Shown: piece after piece, positions 24,353 through 33,905 of the stretch
How the letters are laid out: each line of letters opens with the position of its first letter
How positions within the stretch are numbered: position 1 is the first letter of the stretch
Made by a program: the position numbers and the translations under genes
NCBI GenBank assembly: GCA_963723495.1
Contig: CAVRQR010000012.1
Location: forward strand, 434,001-498,000
Length of the DNA stretch: 64,000 nt
Reading direction: 5' to 3'
Origin: Gp6-AA40 sp963723495
GTDB taxonomy: Bacteria > Acidobacteriota > Vicinamibacteria > Vicinamibacterales > UBA2999
Notes under the pieces: generated by a model
What the model was told of the DNA's origin: nothing
Databases searched by the model: none
What the model saw: the letters and a program-made list of their open reading frames with translations, nothing else

Positions 24353-26659
24353 ATGATCCGCTCGGTCGCCGTGCTGGGCGCCGGTGTCATGGGGGCTCAG
24401 ATCGCGGCGCATGTCGCAAACGCCGGTGTCCCGGCCGTTTTGCTTGACGTCACGAGCGAGGCCGCCGCCGAAGGACTCAAGCGCGCTCGCACACTCAAAC
24501 CCGATCCGTTTTTCACGCCGGACACGTGGAAGTTCGTCACGACCGCCAGCTTCGATGAGGGGATGACCCGTCTTGCCGATGCGGATTGGATCATCGAGGC
24601 CATCGTCGAGCAACTCGACGTGAAGCGGGGGCTGCTCGCTCGTGTCGATCAGGCGAGACGCCCGGGATCGATCGTCAGCTCGAACACGTCGGGCATCCCC
24701 ATTCACGCGCTCGCCGGCGGGCGCAGCGACGACTTCCGGCGTCACTGGCTGGGAACGCATTTCTTCAACCCGCCACGCTACCTCCACCTACTGGAAGTCA
24801 TTCCAACCGCCGAGACCAGCCGCGCTGTCATCGAACGGGTGACGGCGTTCGCGGATCACCATCTCGGCAAGGGCGTGGTAATTGCGAAGGACTCGCCGAA
24901 CTTCATCGGCAACCATCTCGCGCTCGCGGGAGTCGTGCCGCTGCTCTCTCTCGTTGCGTCGGGCGAGTACACGATCGAAGAGATCGACGCGACGACCGGC
25001 CCGGCGATCGGGCGTCCTAAGAGCGCAACATTCCGCACGCTCGATCTCGCCGGCATCGACATCCTGGTTCACGTGATCCGCAACCTGCATGAGCGGCTGC
25101 CAGATGAACAAGCGCGCCTGCGTTTCGTGCTCCCCCCGTTCGTCGAGCAGATGCTGGCCCAGGGGCTCATCGGCGAGAAGGCCGGCAAGGGCTTCTACAA
25201 GCGGATTAAGGGTGCCGATGGGGAGTCCGAGATCCTCACGCTCGACCACGAGGCGCTGGAATACCGGCCCCGGAAGCCGGTCAAGCTGCCGTCTCTCGAC
25301 TCGGCGAGCGCCATCCCTGATACCGGCGAACGTATCAAGACGCTATTCAATGGCACCGACCGCGTCGGTCGCCTTCTTCGGTCGACCCTGGCCCCGGCCC
25401 TCGTGTACGCGGCCAACGTAGCCCCTGACATCGCCTACTCCCCCGACGATGTCGATCGCGTGATGCGATGGGGATTCGGATGGGAGCTGGGACCGTTCGA
25501 GACAGCGGATGCAATCGGGATCGAGCGCGTGATCGACGCCGCTCGCGAGGTGGATGCCGATCTCCTGTCCGCCGGCGTTCCACCCGTCTGGCGGCCGGTT
25601 CTCGAGAGTGGACGAACGCGGCTTCGTGAAGGCGAAGTGCCGCCGGCGGCCGCGGACCTCCAGATCCTGCGCGCAGCAAGGGAACGCTCGAAGGTCGTCA
25701 AGAAGAATCCGGGCGCCAGCCTCGTGGATCTCGGTGATGGTGTCCTCGCCGTCGAGTTCCACTCGAAGATGAATGCCATCGGCGGCGACACGATTCAGAT
25801 GCTGCAGGCGGGCGTGCGCGAGGCCGAGCGGAATTTCGCCGCGCTGGTCGTTGGCAACGAAGCCACGCACTTCTCGGCCGGCGCCAATCTGATGCTCGTG
25901 CTCCTCGAGGCACAGGAGGAGAACTGGGACGAACTCGATTTGATGGTGCGAACGTTCCAGCAGAGCACCATGGCGCTGCGGTATGCGGGAGTGCCGGTTG
26001 TCGTCGCACCAGCCGGCCTGACGCTCGGCGGCGGCTGCGAGATCGCTCTGCACGCCGATCGCGTCCAAATAGCAGGGGAAACGTATCTCGGGCTGGTCGA
26101 GGTTGGCGTGGGTCTTATTCCAGCGGGCGGAGGAACGAAAGAGATGGTTGCCCGCGCAGCCGAGCAGATGCTGCCAGGAAGCTCGGACTTCCTGCCGTCC
26201 GTTCAGCGTGCGTTCGAAACCATCGGCTTTGCCAGAACGTCAGCGAGCGGCCCGGACGCGATTCGACTCGGCTACCTGCGCCCCATCGATGCCGTGACGA
26301 TGAATCGCGACCGGCTGATGAGCGATGCGAAGGCACGTGCGCTCGAACGAGTACGGGAAGGCTACACCGCCCCCGCGCGGCGGACGGCGGTCGCAGTTGG
26401 CGGAGAGAGCGTCGCGGCAACTTTGAAGCTCGGCGTTCATCTGGCATGGAGAGCAGGCCGCATCAGCGATCACGACAAGTTGATCGGTCGAAAGCTGGCA
26501 ACGATCATGACTGGAGGGGATCTGCCGCATGCGGCGATGGTGTCCGAGCAGCATCTGCTCGACCTCGAGCGCGAGGCATTTCTCAGCTTGCTGGCGGAGC
26601 CGAAGACGCGGGAGCGAATTCAACACACGCTGAAGACCGGCAAGCCGCTGAGAAATTAG
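24353..26659 (+). CDS. fadN: FadN-type 3-hydroxyacyl-CoA dehydrogenase/enoyl-CoA hydratase
   Basis: Bifunctional beta-oxidation enzyme of 768 aa in the FadN order, dehydrogenase first. The NAD motif VAVLGAGVMGAQIA is at 5-18. NTSGIPIHALA and GTHFFNPPRYLHLLEVIP match the 3-hydroxyacyl-CoA dehydrogenase core, and GEKAGKGFYKRIKG closes its second domain. The hydratase part (about 465-600) has NEATHFSAGANLML and GLTLGGGCEIALHADRVQI. It opens a co-directional set with thiolase and acyl-CoA dehydrogenase, and would convert enoyl-CoA to 3-ketoacyl-CoA. Confidence 0.92.
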   Translation: MIRSVAVLGAGVMGAQIAAHVANAGVPAVLLDVTSEAAAEGLKRARTLKPDPFFTPDTWKFVTTASFDEGMTRLADADWIIEAIVEQLDVKRGLLARVDQARRPGSIVSSNTSGIPIHALAGGRSDDFRRHWLGTHFFNPPRYLHLLEVIPTAETSRAVIERVTAFADHHLGKGVVIAKDSPNFIGNHLALAGVVPLLSLVASGEYTIEEIDATTGPAIGRPKSATFRTLDLAGIDILVHVIRNLHERLPDEQARLRFVLPPFVEQMLAQGLIGEKAGKGFYKRIKGADGESEILTLDHEALEYRPRKPVKLPSLDSASAIPDTGERIKTLFNGTDRVGRLLRSTLAPALVYAANVAPDIAYSPDDVDRVMRWGFGWELGPFETADAIGIERVIDAAREVDADLLSAGVPPVWRPVLESGRTRLREGEVPPAAADLQILRAARERSKVVKKNPGASLVDLGDGVLAVEFHSKMNAIGGDTIQMLQAGVREAERNFAALVVGNEATHFSAGANLMLVLLEAQEENWDELDLMVRTFQQSTMALRYAGVPVVVAPAGLTLGGGCEIALHADRVQIAGETYLGLVEVGVGLIPAGGGTKEMVARAAEQMLPGSSDFLPSVQRAFETIGFARTSASGPDAIRLGYLRPIDAVTMNRDRLMSDAKARALERVREGYTAPARRTAVAVGGESVAATLKLGVHLAWRAGRISDHDKLIGRKLATIMTGGDLPHAAMVSEQHLLDLEREAFLSLLAEPKTRERIQHTLKTGKPLRN

Positions 26660-26678
26660 CACCTGCGGTTGACGCTTT

Positions 26679-27488
26679 ATGAGAATCATCGACAGAGGAT
26701 CCGGCACACCGGTCGTGCTCGTGCCCGGAATCCAGGGCCGCTGGGAATGGATGCAACCGGCCGTCGACGCGCTGTCGCAGCGATGCCGGGTCATTACCTT
26801 CTCGCTCGCCGATGAACCCACGAGCGGCGCGGCCTTCGATGAGTCATCCGGGTTCGACTGCTACCTGCGGCAGATCGAAGCCGTTCTGGATGTCACTGGA
26901 GTGAAGGCGGCGGTCATCTGCGGCATCTCGTACGGGGGCCTGATCGCTGCCGCCTTTGCCGCTCGATACCCCGAACGCGCGCTGGGGGTGGTGGTCGCCT
27001 CAGCCATCCCGCCATCCTGGACACCCGATGCGCGCGTCAGGTTCCTGATGCGCGCGCCGCGACTGTTATCTCCGGTTTTCTGCATCAACTCTGTGCGGTT
27101 GTTCGGTGAGATGGTGGCTGCGAAAGAAGGCGTGATCGCAGCGCTTTCGTTTGCTCTTTATCACGTCGGCGCCGTCGCCAGGAACCGGTTCTCGCCGGTC
27201 CTCATGGCGCGACGAGTGCGGTTGTTGGAAGGCAACACTCTCGAGCAGGAGCTGACTCAGCTGCGTGTGCCGGCGCTCATCATTACGGGGCAGGCCGAAC
27301 TCGATCGCGTCGTGCCGGTAGCGCTGACACGGGACTATCTGCGCCTGTGGCCTCACGCGAGCTCTGCCACGATCGCGCGAAGCGGTCATCTCGGGCCGAT
27401 CACCCGGCCGCAGCAGTTCGCCGAACTTGTCGCCCGATTCGCAGACGAAGGTTCACAACATCAGGAACAAAGGAGACGCGTTGTCTGA
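26679..27488 (+). CDS. alpha/beta hydrolase
   Basis: Alpha/beta-hydrolase of 269 aa with the nucleophile elbow GISYGG and a late catalytic His in ARSGHLGPITRP. VVLVPGIQGRWEWMQPAVDAL is the oxyanion-hole region. PALIITGQAELDRVVP carries the likely acid. It lies inside the beta-oxidation operon, so an ester or thioester linked to fatty-acid breakdown is a plausible substrate (inference). Confidence 0.85.
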   Translation: MRIIDRGSGTPVVLVPGIQGRWEWMQPAVDALSQRCRVITFSLADEPTSGAAFDESSGFDCYLRQIEAVLDVTGVKAAVICGISYGGLIAAAFAARYPERALGVVVASAIPPSWTPDARVRFLMRAPRLLSPVFCINSVRLFGEMVAAKEGVIAALSFALYHVGAVARNRFSPVLMARRVRLLEGNTLEQELTQLRVPALIITGQAELDRVVPVALTRDYLRLWPHASSATIARSGHLGPITRPQQFAELVARFADEGSQHQEQRRRVV

Positions 27489-28119
27489 GACAGTCCGTGA
27501 GATTCCCGGTGCAGTCGGCCCACTGGAGGCGCTGCTGGATGTGCCACAAGGCGCGCCGCGTGCCGCCGTCGTCTTTGCGCATCCGCTCCCGATCAAAGGC
27601 GGCACGATGCACACGAAGGTCGTCTTCCAGGCGGCCAAGGCGCTTACGCGAATCGGCTGTGTCGTGCTGAGGTTCAACTTTCGAGGCGTCGGCCGCAGCG
27701 CCGGCTCATGGGACAACGGCCGGGGAGAAATGGACGATTACCGAGCCGCCGTTGACTTCATGGCGGGGAGGTATCCTGATCTGGAGATGTGGGCTGCGGG
27801 GTTTTCCTTCGGCTCGTACATTGCAATGACGGTGGGTGCGGACGACGATCGGATGTGTACGCTCGTCGGAATCGCGCCGCCGGTCAATCGCTACGAGTAC
27901 GCGTCGGTGAAGCTGTCGACGAAGCCGAAGTTCATTGTGCACGGTGAGAGCGACGAATTGATTCCCCTCAAGGCGGTGCGGGAGTTCTACGCGCAGCTTC
28001 ATGAGCCGAAGGAGTTGGTCGAGATCGATCGCGCCAATCATCTGTTCGACGGGCAGGCCAGCGAAGTGGGTGACGCTCTCGAGGAATTGCTGACGGATTT
28101 CACATGCGAGACGCGGTAA
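27481..28119 (+). CDS. alpha/beta hydrolase of the dienelactone-hydrolase-like group
   Basis: Serine hydrolase of 212 aa. VVFAHPLPIKGGTMHTKVV holds the oxyanion region. FNFRGVGRSAGSWDNGRGE is typical of this short subgroup, the nucleophile is in AGFSFGSYIA, and the final His is in DRANHLFDG. The TTG start at 27481 is chosen because GGAG lies 5 nt upstream. It overlaps the previous gene by 8 nt and the thiolase gene by 16 nt, so it is tightly embedded in the operon. Confidence 0.85.
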   Translation: MSETVREIPGAVGPLEALLDVPQGAPRAAVVFAHPLPIKGGTMHTKVVFQAAKALTRIGCVVLRFNFRGVGRSAGSWDNGRGEMDDYRAAVDFMAGRYPDLEMWAAGFSFGSYIAMTVGADDDRMCTLVGIAPPVNRYEYASVKLSTKPKFIVHGESDELIPLKAVREFYAQLHEPKELVEIDRANHLFDGQASEVGDALEELLTDFTCETR

Positions 28120-29291
28120 TCGTTTCGGCCACGCGCACGGCGGTCGGCAAGGCGCCAAACGGGGCGCTGAAGACCGTCCGCCCCGACGAAATGGCGGCTG
28201 CCGTGATCGGCGAGGTGTTGCGTCGCGTTCCTGCGCTCAAACCGGCGGACGTCGACGACGTGATCATGGGATGCGCGATGCCGGAAGCCGAGCAGGGTCT
28301 CAACGTCGCACGCATTGCAAGCCTGCGCGCCGGTGTGCCCGTCGACGCCTCGGCGGTCACGATGAACCGGTTCTGCGCCTCGGGCCTGCAGGCGATTGCT
28401 TCGGCAGCAGAGCACGTCATGTGTGGCTTTGCAGACATCGTGATTGCTGGTGGCACCGAGTCGATGAGCCTCGTTCCGATGGGCGGCAACAAGGTCTGTC
28501 CGAATCCAACGCTCGTCGAAGAGTACCCCGACGTGTACCTGAGCACGGGGCTGGTCGCCGAAAATCATGCCCGCGACTACAGGATCTCCCGTGAGGAACA
28601 GGACAAGTTTGCGCTGCAAAGTCATCTGCGGGCAGTGGCGGCGATCGATGCCGGACGGTTCGCCGACGAGATCACTCCACTGACGTTCGAGGTTGCCGCT
28701 CCAGGCTCGAACGGCGCACCCGAGCCTCGCACCGTGACGTTCGCACAGGACGAAGGACCGCGCCGCGACACATCGGAGTCGGCGCTCGGCAAGCTTCGAC
28801 CGGCATTTCATGCGAGCGGCACGGTCACGGCCGGCAACTCGTCGCAGACGAGCGACGGCGCCGCGGCGGTGATCGTCACCTCGGCCGACGCCGCGCGCGA
28901 GCGCGGCCTCGAGCCGCTCGCCCGGCTCGTCTCGTTCGCAACCGCGGGTGTTGAACCCGAGCGGTTCGGGATTGGACCGGTGCCGGCGGTGCGCAAGGCG
29001 CTGGCACGTGCCGGACTGACCCTCGATCAAATCGATCTCGTCGAGTTGAACGAGGCCTTCGCGGCGCAGGTCATCGCGTGCCTGCGCGAGCTGCCAATCG
29101 ATCCCGAACGCCTCAACGTCAACGGCGGTGCGATTGCCCTTGGACACCCGCTCGGCTGCACGGGCGCCAAGCTTACGACCACGCTCCTCTATGAGATGCG
29201 GCGGCGAAACGCGCGCTACGGTCTCGTCACGATGTGTGTGGGAGGCGGAATGGGCGCGGCCGGCATTTTCGAACGAGTATCAAAGTTGTAA
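28104..29291 (+). CDS. fadA: acetyl-CoA acyltransferase (thiolase)
   Basis: Thiolase of 395 aa performing the last step of beta-oxidation, cleaving 3-ketoacyl-CoA to acetyl-CoA. The nucleophilic Cys lies in MNRFCASGLQAIA, the active-site His in GGAIALGHPLGCTGA, and the second Cys in MCVGGGMGAAG. ELNEAFAAQ is also intact. Its order after the FadN-type gene and before acyl-CoA dehydrogenase matches the Bacillus-type fadN-fadA-fadE arrangement. Confidence 0.93.
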   Translation: MRDAVIVSATRTAVGKAPNGALKTVRPDEMAAAVIGEVLRRVPALKPADVDDVIMGCAMPEAEQGLNVARIASLRAGVPVDASAVTMNRFCASGLQAIASAAEHVMCGFADIVIAGGTESMSLVPMGGNKVCPNPTLVEEYPDVYLSTGLVAENHARDYRISREEQDKFALQSHLRAVAAIDAGRFADEITPLTFEVAAPGSNGAPEPRTVTFAQDEGPRRDTSESALGKLRPAFHASGTVTAGNSSQTSDGAAAVIVTSADAARERGLEPLARLVSFATAGVEPERFGIGPVPAVRKALARAGLTLDQIDLVELNEAFAAQVIACLRELPIDPERLNVNGGAIALGHPLGCTGAKLTTTLLYEMRRRNARYGLVTMCVGGGMGAAGIFERVSKL

Positions 29292-29333
29292 TGGGGTCGG
29301 GAGTCATTTGATGAGGACGCTGGCTTCTCGGCT

Positions 29334-31112
29334 ATGACGACATCAACTTCGATTCGAAAGGGCGGTACCTGGCTCCTCGAGGACGCGGCGGCATCCGACA
29401 TCTTCACCCCCGAGCAGCTGACCGACGAGCATCGCCTGATGGCCCAGACGACGACCGAGTTCGTCCAGTCCGAGGTGCTGCCGGTGCTCGATCGCCTGGA
29501 GGAGAAGGACTGGGAGCTCGCGCGATCGCTTCTCCGGCGATGCGGCGAGCTCGGTCTGCTCGGCATCGCCGTGCCCGAAGCCTACGGCGGCCTCGATCTC
29601 GACAAGGCATCGTCGCTCGCCGTGATCGAACAGATCGGCCCGTCAGCTTCATTTGCCACGACGTTCGGTGGTCAAGCGAACCTGACCATCCTCCCGCTCG
29701 TGTTGTTTGGAACGAAGGCTCAGAAAGAGAAGTACCTGCCTCGGCTCGTGAGCGGCGAGATCGTCGGCGCCTATGCCCTGAGCGAGTCGAGCTCCGGATC
29801 TGATGCACTTGCCGCCAAGACGCGAGCGGTGAAGCAGGCGGATGGGAGCTGGCTCCTCAACGGCGAGAAGATGTGGATCAGCAACGGCGGCTTCGCCGAC
29901 GTCATCATCGTCTTTGCCAAGGTGGACGGCGAGCAGTTCACGGCGTTCATCGTGGAGCGGGCGTTTGGCGGTGTCACGTCAGGAAACGAAGAGCACAAGA
30001 TGGGGCTGCACGGCTCCTCGACGACGCCGATCCTGCTTCAGGACGCGCGAGTGCCGGCTGACAACGTGCTCGGCGAGATCGGCAAAGGACACAAGGTCGC
30101 GCTCAATACGCTGAACTACGGGCGCTTCAGCCTTGGAGCGATGTGCATCGGAGGTGCGCGTGCGGCGATCGCCGACGCGGCTTCGTACACTGCCGCGCGG
30201 CGACAGTTCGGCCAGCCCATCGCGTCCTTTGGTGCGATCCGCCACAAGCTCGGCGAGATGATCGCGCGCACCTACGCCATCGAAAGCCTCATCTACCGGA
30301 CGGCCGGGCTCATCGATGCCACTCTCGGCGGCGGCCCGCACGACGGAGCTGCAATCGCCCAGGCATTCGAGGAGTACGCCGTCGAAGCGTCGATTGCAAA
30401 GGTCGCCGGCAGCGAAACACTCGACTTCGTGCTCGACGAGAACGTCCAGATTCATGGCGGCAACGGCTTCGTGAAGGACTATTCGGCCGAACGCTACTAC
30501 CGGGACGCGCGCGTGAACCGAATCTTCGAGGGGACCAACGAGATCAATCGGTTGCTCATCCCTGGAATGCTGGTGCGGAGGGCGATCAAAGGTGAGATTC
30601 CGCTCATCCCCGCGGCACGCCAACTTCAGGACGAGGTGTTGTCGCCCTCGATTGGCGCGGCTGGCGGGCCCGATGACCAGCCACTGGCCGATGAAATGCG
30701 GGCAATTGCGGCGTTCAAGAAGGTTGCCCTGATGATCATCGGCACGGCGATGCAGACCTACGGTGAGAAGCTGACCGATCAGCAGGAGGTCCTCGGCTAT
30801 GCCGCCGACATCCTCATCGACACCTATGCCGGCGAGAGCTGCGTGCTGCGGGCGCAGGAGGCCGGTACCTCGGACGCACGCCACCACGATCTGCATGTGG
30901 CCGCAGCCCGTGTATTCGTGCACGATGCCGGCCTGCGGGTCGAAGCCGGGGCGCGCTCGGCACTGTCGGCAATGGCCGAGGGGGACACCCTGCGGACGCT
31001 GCTCGCCGCGCTTCGCCGGATCCTGAAGGTCACGCCGGTGAACACGGTTGCACTCCGCCGCACGCTGGCCGATGCGGCCGTGACTGAGGGAAAATACATC
31101 TTAGGCGGTTAG
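29334..31112 (+). CDS. fadE: long acyl-CoA dehydrogenase (FadE-type)
   Basis: FAD-linked acyl-CoA dehydrogenase of 592 aa, first step of beta-oxidation. The core (about 20-420) has GIAVPEAYGGLDLDKAS, YALSESSSGSDALAAKTRAV and MWISNGGFADV. Arg-rich FAD contacts lie in ARRQFGQPI, and YYRDARVNRIFEGTNEINR precedes the catalytic-Glu region. The extra C-terminal domain of about 170 residues is typical of the roughly 590-aa FadE class that pairs with FadN/FadA. Confidence 0.93.
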   Translation: MTTSTSIRKGGTWLLEDAAASDIFTPEQLTDEHRLMAQTTTEFVQSEVLPVLDRLEEKDWELARSLLRRCGELGLLGIAVPEAYGGLDLDKASSLAVIEQIGPSASFATTFGGQANLTILPLVLFGTKAQKEKYLPRLVSGEIVGAYALSESSSGSDALAAKTRAVKQADGSWLLNGEKMWISNGGFADVIIVFAKVDGEQFTAFIVERAFGGVTSGNEEHKMGLHGSSTTPILLQDARVPADNVLGEIGKGHKVALNTLNYGRFSLGAMCIGGARAAIADAASYTAARRQFGQPIASFGAIRHKLGEMIARTYAIESLIYRTAGLIDATLGGGPHDGAAIAQAFEEYAVEASIAKVAGSETLDFVLDENVQIHGGNGFVKDYSAERYYRDARVNRIFEGTNEINRLLIPGMLVRRAIKGEIPLIPAARQLQDEVLSPSIGAAGGPDDQPLADEMRAIAAFKKVALMIIGTAMQTYGEKLTDQQEVLGYAADILIDTYAGESCVLRAQEAGTSDARHHDLHVAAARVFVHDAGLRVEAGARSALSAMAEGDTLRTLLAALRRILKVTPVNTVALRRTLADAAVTEGKYILGG

Positions 31113-31117
31113 TGGTC

Positions 31118-31765
31118 ATGGGTCGACGGATTTCCCTCGCGCTGGTCATTGTGTTGGCCGTCCTGGTGGCGGCGTGCTCATCTGGGCCGGGCGCGCCGGA
31201 CAGCTCCAACTATCTCAACGACGTTACGGCCATACGAGCGAACACCAACCGCGTGTTCTCCGAAGCGGCCGAATGCGGCGCGCCGAATGCCGCGGATGAG
31301 TGTTCACCCGTGCCGGCTGCCAGGCGCGCGAAGCTCCTGCCGCTTCGGTATTACGAGATCGATCCCAGCTACAACGTGCCGGCAGCGCTGCGGCTGTCCG
31401 AAAACCGTCCGGTGTTCGAGATGCCCACCTCCACCGGCACGTTGCGCCGAATGGAACGCGTGGGCGTGCTCGAGTTCACGTTGAATGGACAGCCGATGTC
31501 GCTGGCCGCCTTCGTGCCTGAGGGAACCCAGCGGATCGAATCGCTCTTCGTACCGTTTGCCGATCAGACGACCGGCAGCGAAACCTATTCGGCCGGGCGG
31601 TACCTGGATCTGCATCCAACCCGTACCGGCATCTACGCGATCGATTTCAACCGCGCCTACAACCCGTACTGTGCCTACAACGACACCTACGAATGTCCGT
31701 TTCCACCGCCGTCGAACCGATTGAAGTCCGCGATCCGCGCCGGCGAGAAAGCTCCGGGGGCATGA
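31118..31765 (+). CDS. DUF1684 lipoprotein
   Basis: Predicted lipoprotein of 215 aa. The signal sequence ends in LVAAC (Cys20). The C-terminal half carries the DUF1684 signature: SAGRYLDLHPTRTG, DFNRAYNPYCAYNDTY and CPFPPPSNRLKSAIRAGEK. Biochemical function is unknown. The ATG at 31118 follows the fadE stop within 6 nt. It overlaps the HAD gene by ATGA, so it may be co-transcribed with the beta-oxidation genes. Confidence 0.85.
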   Translation: MGRRISLALVIVLAVLVAACSSGPGAPDSSNYLNDVTAIRANTNRVFSEAAECGAPNAADECSPVPAARRAKLLPLRYYEIDPSYNVPAALRLSENRPVFEMPTSTGTLRRMERVGVLEFTLNGQPMSLAAFVPEGTQRIESLFVPFADQTTGSETYSAGRYLDLHPTRTGIYAIDFNRAYNPYCAYNDTYECPFPPPSNRLKSAIRAGEKAPGA

Positions 31766-32475
31766 GCCGGCCTCTACAGGCAATCGTCTTCGACTTCGAC
31801 GGAGTGATCGCCAACAGCGAACCGCTGCATCTGCTGGCGTTCCAGCAGACGCTGGCCGAAGACGGAGTGGAGCTGAGCGCGAGCGACTACTACGCCCGGT
31901 ATCTGGGCTATGACGACGTGGGGATGTTCGAGGCGCTCGGTCGGGACCGTCGCCTGCCGATGGAGGGAGATCGCGTGGCGGAGCTCGTCGCCCGAAAAGG
32001 CGACCACTTGGAGGATCTGCTGCGGTCCGGCTCGGTGCTCTTCCCCGGAGCGCTCGAGTTCATTCGTGAGGCAGCGGCCGAGGTGCCGATCGCGATCGCG
32101 TCCGGCGCGCTTCGGCACGAGATCGACAAGATCATCGACGCCGCTGGTGTGGCCAAGCTCTTCGCCACGATCGTGGCCGCCGGTGACACGCCTGAAAGCA
32201 AGCCATCGCCCGCACCGTACCGGCTGGCCTTCGAACAGCTGCGACAGCGCACGGGCCTCGCGCTCGACCCGCGGCGCTCGGTCGCCATCGAGGATTCGCA
32301 CTGGGGTCTTGAATCTGCGCGCGGCGCAGGACTGCGACTGGTGGCCGTGACCAGCAGCTATCCGGCCGACGAGCTTGCAAGCGCCGAGCTCGTGGTCAAC
32401 GGGCTCGGAGCGTTGACGCTCCCGGCACTGGACAGGTTATGCGAGACCCAGGACCACGCTCAGGGAACACGCTAG
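31762..32475 (+). CDS. HAD-superfamily phosphatase (beta-phosphoglucomutase-like)
   Basis: Haloacid-dehalogenase hydrolase of 237 aa. The nucleophile and acid Asps are at 11 and 13 in VFDFDGVIANSEPLH. The small helical cap follows at about 18-85. IAIASGALRHEI holds the second motif Ser, ESKPSPAPYRLAF the Lys, and SVAIEDSHWGLESARGAGL the metal-binding Asp. It resembles phosphoglycolate phosphatase/beta-phosphoglucomutase; the substrate cannot be read from sequence. Confidence 0.88.
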   Translation: MSRPLQAIVFDFDGVIANSEPLHLLAFQQTLAEDGVELSASDYYARYLGYDDVGMFEALGRDRRLPMEGDRVAELVARKGDHLEDLLRSGSVLFPGALEFIREAAAEVPIAIASGALRHEIDKIIDAAGVAKLFATIVAAGDTPESKPSPAPYRLAFEQLRQRTGLALDPRRSVAIEDSHWGLESARGAGLRLVAVTSSYPADELASAELVVNGLGALTLPALDRLCETQDHAQGTR

Positions 32476-32482
32476 GAGGACA

Positions 32483-33355
32483 GTGAAGAAGGAACTCGTT
32501 GCCGCTCTCATCGATGCATCCAACGCCCCGGGGACGGCGCTCGCCCCCGCCGCGCTCGTCGTTGCGCGGGTGGAATGCCCGCGTCTCGATCCAGAGCCGT
32601 ACATCGCTCGTCTCGATGCCATGGGCGACGCGGCACGGCGAGTGGTCGAACGTCACGCTACCTCGAGCGGCGACATGTCTCCGCAGTGCGGCGTCAAGGC
32701 GCTCAACGAGTACCTGTTCGAGGAGCTGCAGTTCACGGGCAACCGTGACAAGTACGAAGATCCGCGCAACAGCTGCCTCAACGAAGTGCTCGAGCGGCGC
32801 ACCGGCATCCCTCTGACCTTGTCGATCGTTTACATGGAGATCGCACGCCGGGCAGGGCTGCAGGTCGACGGCATCAATTTTCCGGGGCACTTTCTGGTTC
32901 GCTGCCCGCAGACACACGGCGGCCACCAGCTGGTCATCGACCCCTTCCACTCGGGAGCGCTGCTGTCGGAGCAGAACTGCCGGCTGTTGCTGCAGAAGCA
33001 TGTCGGCAGCGAGGTGGCGTTCAGTCGATCGTTGCTGGCGCCGGCAACGCGGAATCAGATCCTCGTCCGGATGCTGCTCAACCTGAAGCGCATCTACGTG
33101 CACATGCGCTCGTTCCCACAGGCGCGCGACATCACCGAGTTGCTGCTCGCGCTGACGCCGTCGGCGCTCAGCGAGCTGCGCGATCGCGGCTTACTCGCAT
33201 ATCAGCTGAACGACGTCACCAGTGCGTTGCGGGATCTGCAGGCGTACCTGCAGCTGTCGAGCATGAGCGAAGCCGACAAAGATGCGAAGGCAGAGCACCA
33301 GCAGATCTGGGAGCACGTCAAGACCCTGCGTCGTCGCGTGGCCGCATTGAATTGA
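32483..33355 (+). CDS. SirB1-family transglutaminase-like protein with TPR tail
   Basis: Soluble protein of 290 aa. The N-terminal part (about 55-175) fits the SirB1/transglutaminase-like family: NEYLFEELQFTGNRDKYEDP, NSCLNEVLERRTGIPLTLS (catalytic-type Cys region), GINFPGHFLVRC and VIDPFHSGALL. The C-terminal part (about 195-290) reads like TPR helices. AGGAGGA precedes the GTG start. Function is not established in the family. Confidence 0.85.
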   Translation: MKKELVAALIDASNAPGTALAPAALVVARVECPRLDPEPYIARLDAMGDAARRVVERHATSSGDMSPQCGVKALNEYLFEELQFTGNRDKYEDPRNSCLNEVLERRTGIPLTLSIVYMEIARRAGLQVDGINFPGHFLVRCPQTHGGHQLVIDPFHSGALLSEQNCRLLLQKHVGSEVAFSRSLLAPATRNQILVRMLLNLKRIYVHMRSFPQARDITELLLALTPSALSELRDRGLLAYQLNDVTSALRDLQAYLQLSSMSEADKDAKAEHQQIWEHVKTLRRRVAALN

Positions 33356-33419
33356 CGCCTGCCGCTGGCACGACGGTGATTCGCTGGAGTCTGACGATCA
33401 CGACACGCCGAGTGGCTCT

Positions 33420-33905
33420 TCAAGCGCGCGATCCGACTCGTTCTCCCCAGGTCTGCAGTTCGACGATGTTCCCCTCGGGATCTCTGACGTAGCACCACGT
33501 CACCTGCGCCGTCGGAGAGATCGCGACGGTCACCACGTCGCCAACGGGCGCGCCGCCACTGGACAGCACCTGTTCCCGAGCGTCGGTTACCGAATCGACC
33601 GCAAAGGCGATGTGCGCAAACCCTGGCCGGTTCACGACGCGCGGCTCGTCGGCGGCGGGCTGTGAGTACTCGAAGATCTCCAGCGTCGGTCCGTTGGGAC
33701 CGGTCCCGGGAAGACGGAGGTGCATGCCGCGAAGATGTGCTCCTGGCACGCCGGTCCCCGCCACCATGTCAGCGCCGGACAGATCGCGCTCCGGCGGCAC
33801 CGGCCGGCAGCCGAATACGTCCTCGTAGAAGCGAGCCAGTCGTCGCCAATCGCGCGCGACCAGGTTGGTATGAACGTATCGGGAACCTGAGATCGTTGGT
33901 GTCAT
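33420..33905 (-). CDS. glyoxalase/bleomycin-resistance (VOC) family protein
   Basis: Metal-dependent VOC-fold protein of 161 aa. YVHTNLVARDWRRLARFYED is the first beta-alpha-beta unit. HLRGMHLRLPG, LEIFEYSQPAADEP, FAHIAFAVDSVTDAREQVL and YVRDPEGNIVELQTW supply putative metal ligands. The ATG overlaps the stop of the upstream DUF4440 gene (ATGA), which shows the two were one translational unit. Because that gene is frameshifted, its reading frame now runs straight into this one. Confidence 0.88.
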   Translation of the reverse strand: MTPTISGSRYVHTNLVARDWRRLARFYEDVFGCRPVPPERDLSGADMVAGTGVPGAHLRGMHLRLPGTGPNGPTLEIFEYSQPAADEPRVVNRPGFAHIAFAVDSVTDAREQVLSSGGAPVGDVVTVAISPTAQVTWCYVRDPEGNIVELQTWGERVGSRA

